Positions 6,680 to 7,979 of a stretch of 7,979 bases of DNA are shown here, in pieces. Numbering within the stretch: position 1 is the first letter of the stretch; every line of letters begins with the position of its first letter. Source of the DNA: an uncultured Synergistales bacterium (GTDB lineage Bacteria > Synergistota > Synergistia > Synergistales > Aminobacteriaceae); NCBI GenBank assembly GCA_937957815.1, contig CALFXN010000285.1, positions 1 through 7,979 of the forward strand. The letters are read 5' to 3'. The position numbers and the translations under genes were made by a program. The notes beneath the pieces are model-generated. The model made no database searches and had not been told where the DNA came from. It saw only the letters and a program-made list of their open reading frames with translations.

Positions 6680-7932
6680 ATGACCGTATCGATTCATGTG
6701 CTGGGAGCGCCGTATGTCGATATCGACGGCAATCGCGTCGCCTTTCCGTTGCGCAAGGCCGAGGCGATAACGTATTATCTCGCGATCGAAAAACGCGCAA
6801 GCCGCGACGCGCTCTGTTCGATGCTCTGGCCGGACAAGGAAGAAGGCGCTGCGCAGAACAGCCTGCGCAGCGCCTTGTATGTCCTGAACAAGGTCGCCCC
6901 GTCGGCCATCCTCATGGACACCAGAAAAACCATTCGGATAGGCCCGTGTCGATGCGATCTCGACGCCATCACGCTGCTTCCCGACCTCGCGACTCCGATT
7001 CCCGGCAATATTTATGGAAAGTTTATGAGCGGATTTCGGATTTCCGATAGCCCGCAGTTCGACGAATGGATCGCGAGCCATGAGATGCCGATCAGGAAAA
7101 AACTGACGGACCAACTCCGTTTGCGGATCGAGGCGGGGTACGAGGCGGAGAATTTCGTCGAATTGCACGACTCGCTCGACGCCCTGCTCGATCTCGATCC
7201 TTTCGACGAGGATTCGGTCATGGAGTTGATCGAACTTCATATCCGCCAGGGTCGGTCGGCGAAGGCGATGGAGTTGTTCTCGACGTATCGAAAGCGCCTC
7301 GACGAAGCGCTCGGACTTGCGCCGAGCGCTCGAGCGGAATCGTTCTTTCGGGATGTCTTTTCAAAGAAAACGATCAGGAAAAGGACCGCCGATGAGGATG
7401 CGGAGCATTTCTGCGGCCGCGAAAAAGCGATGTCCGATATCGCGGACTTTCTCTCTCGGACGACGGATAGCCCCAAGGTGGTCTTCATCCACGGAGAACC
7501 CGGAGTGGGAAAGACCTCGCTCGTGCGCAAAGCGGTTTCGTCGATCTCGGACGAACGAAAGATCGTTTTCACCGTTCAGGGATATCAGGCCGACCAACCG
7601 TTTCCGTTCGCTCCGTGGAGGAAGTTCGTGGCGCACATGGCGGGGATGTTCGACATGTCGACACTGCCTCTCAATCCGGTCGAGCTCGCCGCGATCGGCG
7701 GCGCCTTCCCCGAGTTGGCGCACAAGAGGAAATTCAATTCCACATGCGATATGGGCCTCATGTCCGAAAGCGATCCTCCTTTGCTCGGAAAAACCCTTTC
7801 CGACATAGCGCTCGAGATCGCCGGACCGCGGTGTCTCGTCATGGTGTTCGAGGATCTGCATTGGTTCGACTCCCAGTCTTTGCAACTGCTTCATTCGTTC
7901 CTCGCGTCCATGCGCGTTGCGACAAACGTGTT
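6680..7932 (+). CDS. SARP/BTAD-type transcriptional regulator with AAA ATPase domain, truncated at contig end
   Basis: The open frame has no stop before the contig end; about 417 genuine residues are present and the C-terminal part is missing. Residues 1-90 resemble the winged-helix DNA-binding domain of SARP regulators: VSIHVLGAPYVDIDG, then LRKAEAITYYLAI, SRDALCSMLWPD and AQNSLRSALYVLNK. Residues 125-225 match the BTAD helical repeat domain, with LLDLDPFDEDSV, RQGRSAKAMELFSTYRKRLDEA and LGLAPS. An AAA/AAA_16 ATPase follows, with FCGRE (244-248), Walker A GEPGVGKT (272-279) and Walker B LVMVFED (386-392), then LHW as in MalT/LAL-type regulators. The lost part probably holds the rest of the ATPase domain and perhaps TPR repeats. 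Its place after the transporter genes suggests a pathway-specific activator. GGGGAG at 6664-6669 is the ribosome binding site. The last readable residues past 7932 are adapter-derived and must be discarded. Confidence 0.88.
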
Positions 7933-7979
7933 AGATCGGAAGAGCACACGTCTGAACTCCAGTCACGTGGCCTTATCTC
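7933..7979 (+). other. Untrimmed Illumina TruSeq adapter (sequencing artefact)
   Basis: The stretch begins AGATCGGAAGAGC and continues through the rest of the standard 34-base TruSeq read-1 adapter (7933-7966). It is followed by GTGGCC and TTATCTC. From memory this is the TruSeq index 20 barcode and the start of the constant tail. It is not genomic DNA. It happens to keep the regulator's reading frame open, so a gene caller would append false residues to that protein. Confidence 0.97.

Noticed and set aside
1..7979. CRISPR arrays, tRNA or rRNA genes, insertion sequences
   Set aside because: No regularly spaced repeats, no tRNA cloverleaf-like segments, no transposase-like protein or terminal inverted repeats were seen.

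Overview
The window is one end of a bacterial contig, probably from a metagenome or draft genome. It carries a carboxylic-acid uptake and catabolism cluster with every gene on the + strand. The coding DNA is moderately GC-rich, but several gene ends and junctions drop sharply to AT-rich sequence. A TRAP transporter, a pair of divergent MmgE/PrpD enzymes, a LarA-like racemase remnant and a SARP/BTAD-type regulator together suggest an organism living on organic acids, possibly an anaerobe such as Synergistota or Spirochaetota. That taxonomic guess rests on gene content only and is weak.

Layout: 1-720 holds the C-terminal part of a LarA-like (nickel-pincer lactate racemase family, DUF2088) gene whose reading frame changes four times. 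About 240 bases of leader follow, with a candidate promoter at 735-767. It contains two perfect TTTGACG heptamers spaced by 4 bp, just upstream of a TATAAC box. Then come two MmgE/PrpD-family genes (854-2224 and 2244-3644). A TRAP transporter follows: binding protein (3692-4687), small membrane subunit (4796-5305) and large membrane subunit (5345-6631). The last gene, from 6680, encodes a SARP-like regulator (winged helix, BTAD, AAA ATPase) cut off by the contig end. The final 47 bases (7933-7979) are an untrimmed Illumina TruSeq adapter, not genomic DNA.

How the genes may work together (inference): the binding protein captures a carboxylate and DctQM imports it with sodium. A LarA-like enzyme may once have adjusted stereochemistry at a hydroxyl carbon, and the MmgE/PrpD enzymes would act on the acid by dehydration, decarboxylation or epimerisation. 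The regulator at the end of the cluster is the natural candidate to bind the heptamer repeats upstream of the first MmgE/PrpD gene. A hairpin before dctP and a terminator-like hairpin after it bracket the binding-protein cistron, which would let it be made in excess over the membrane subunits. The substrate cannot be determined from the sequence.
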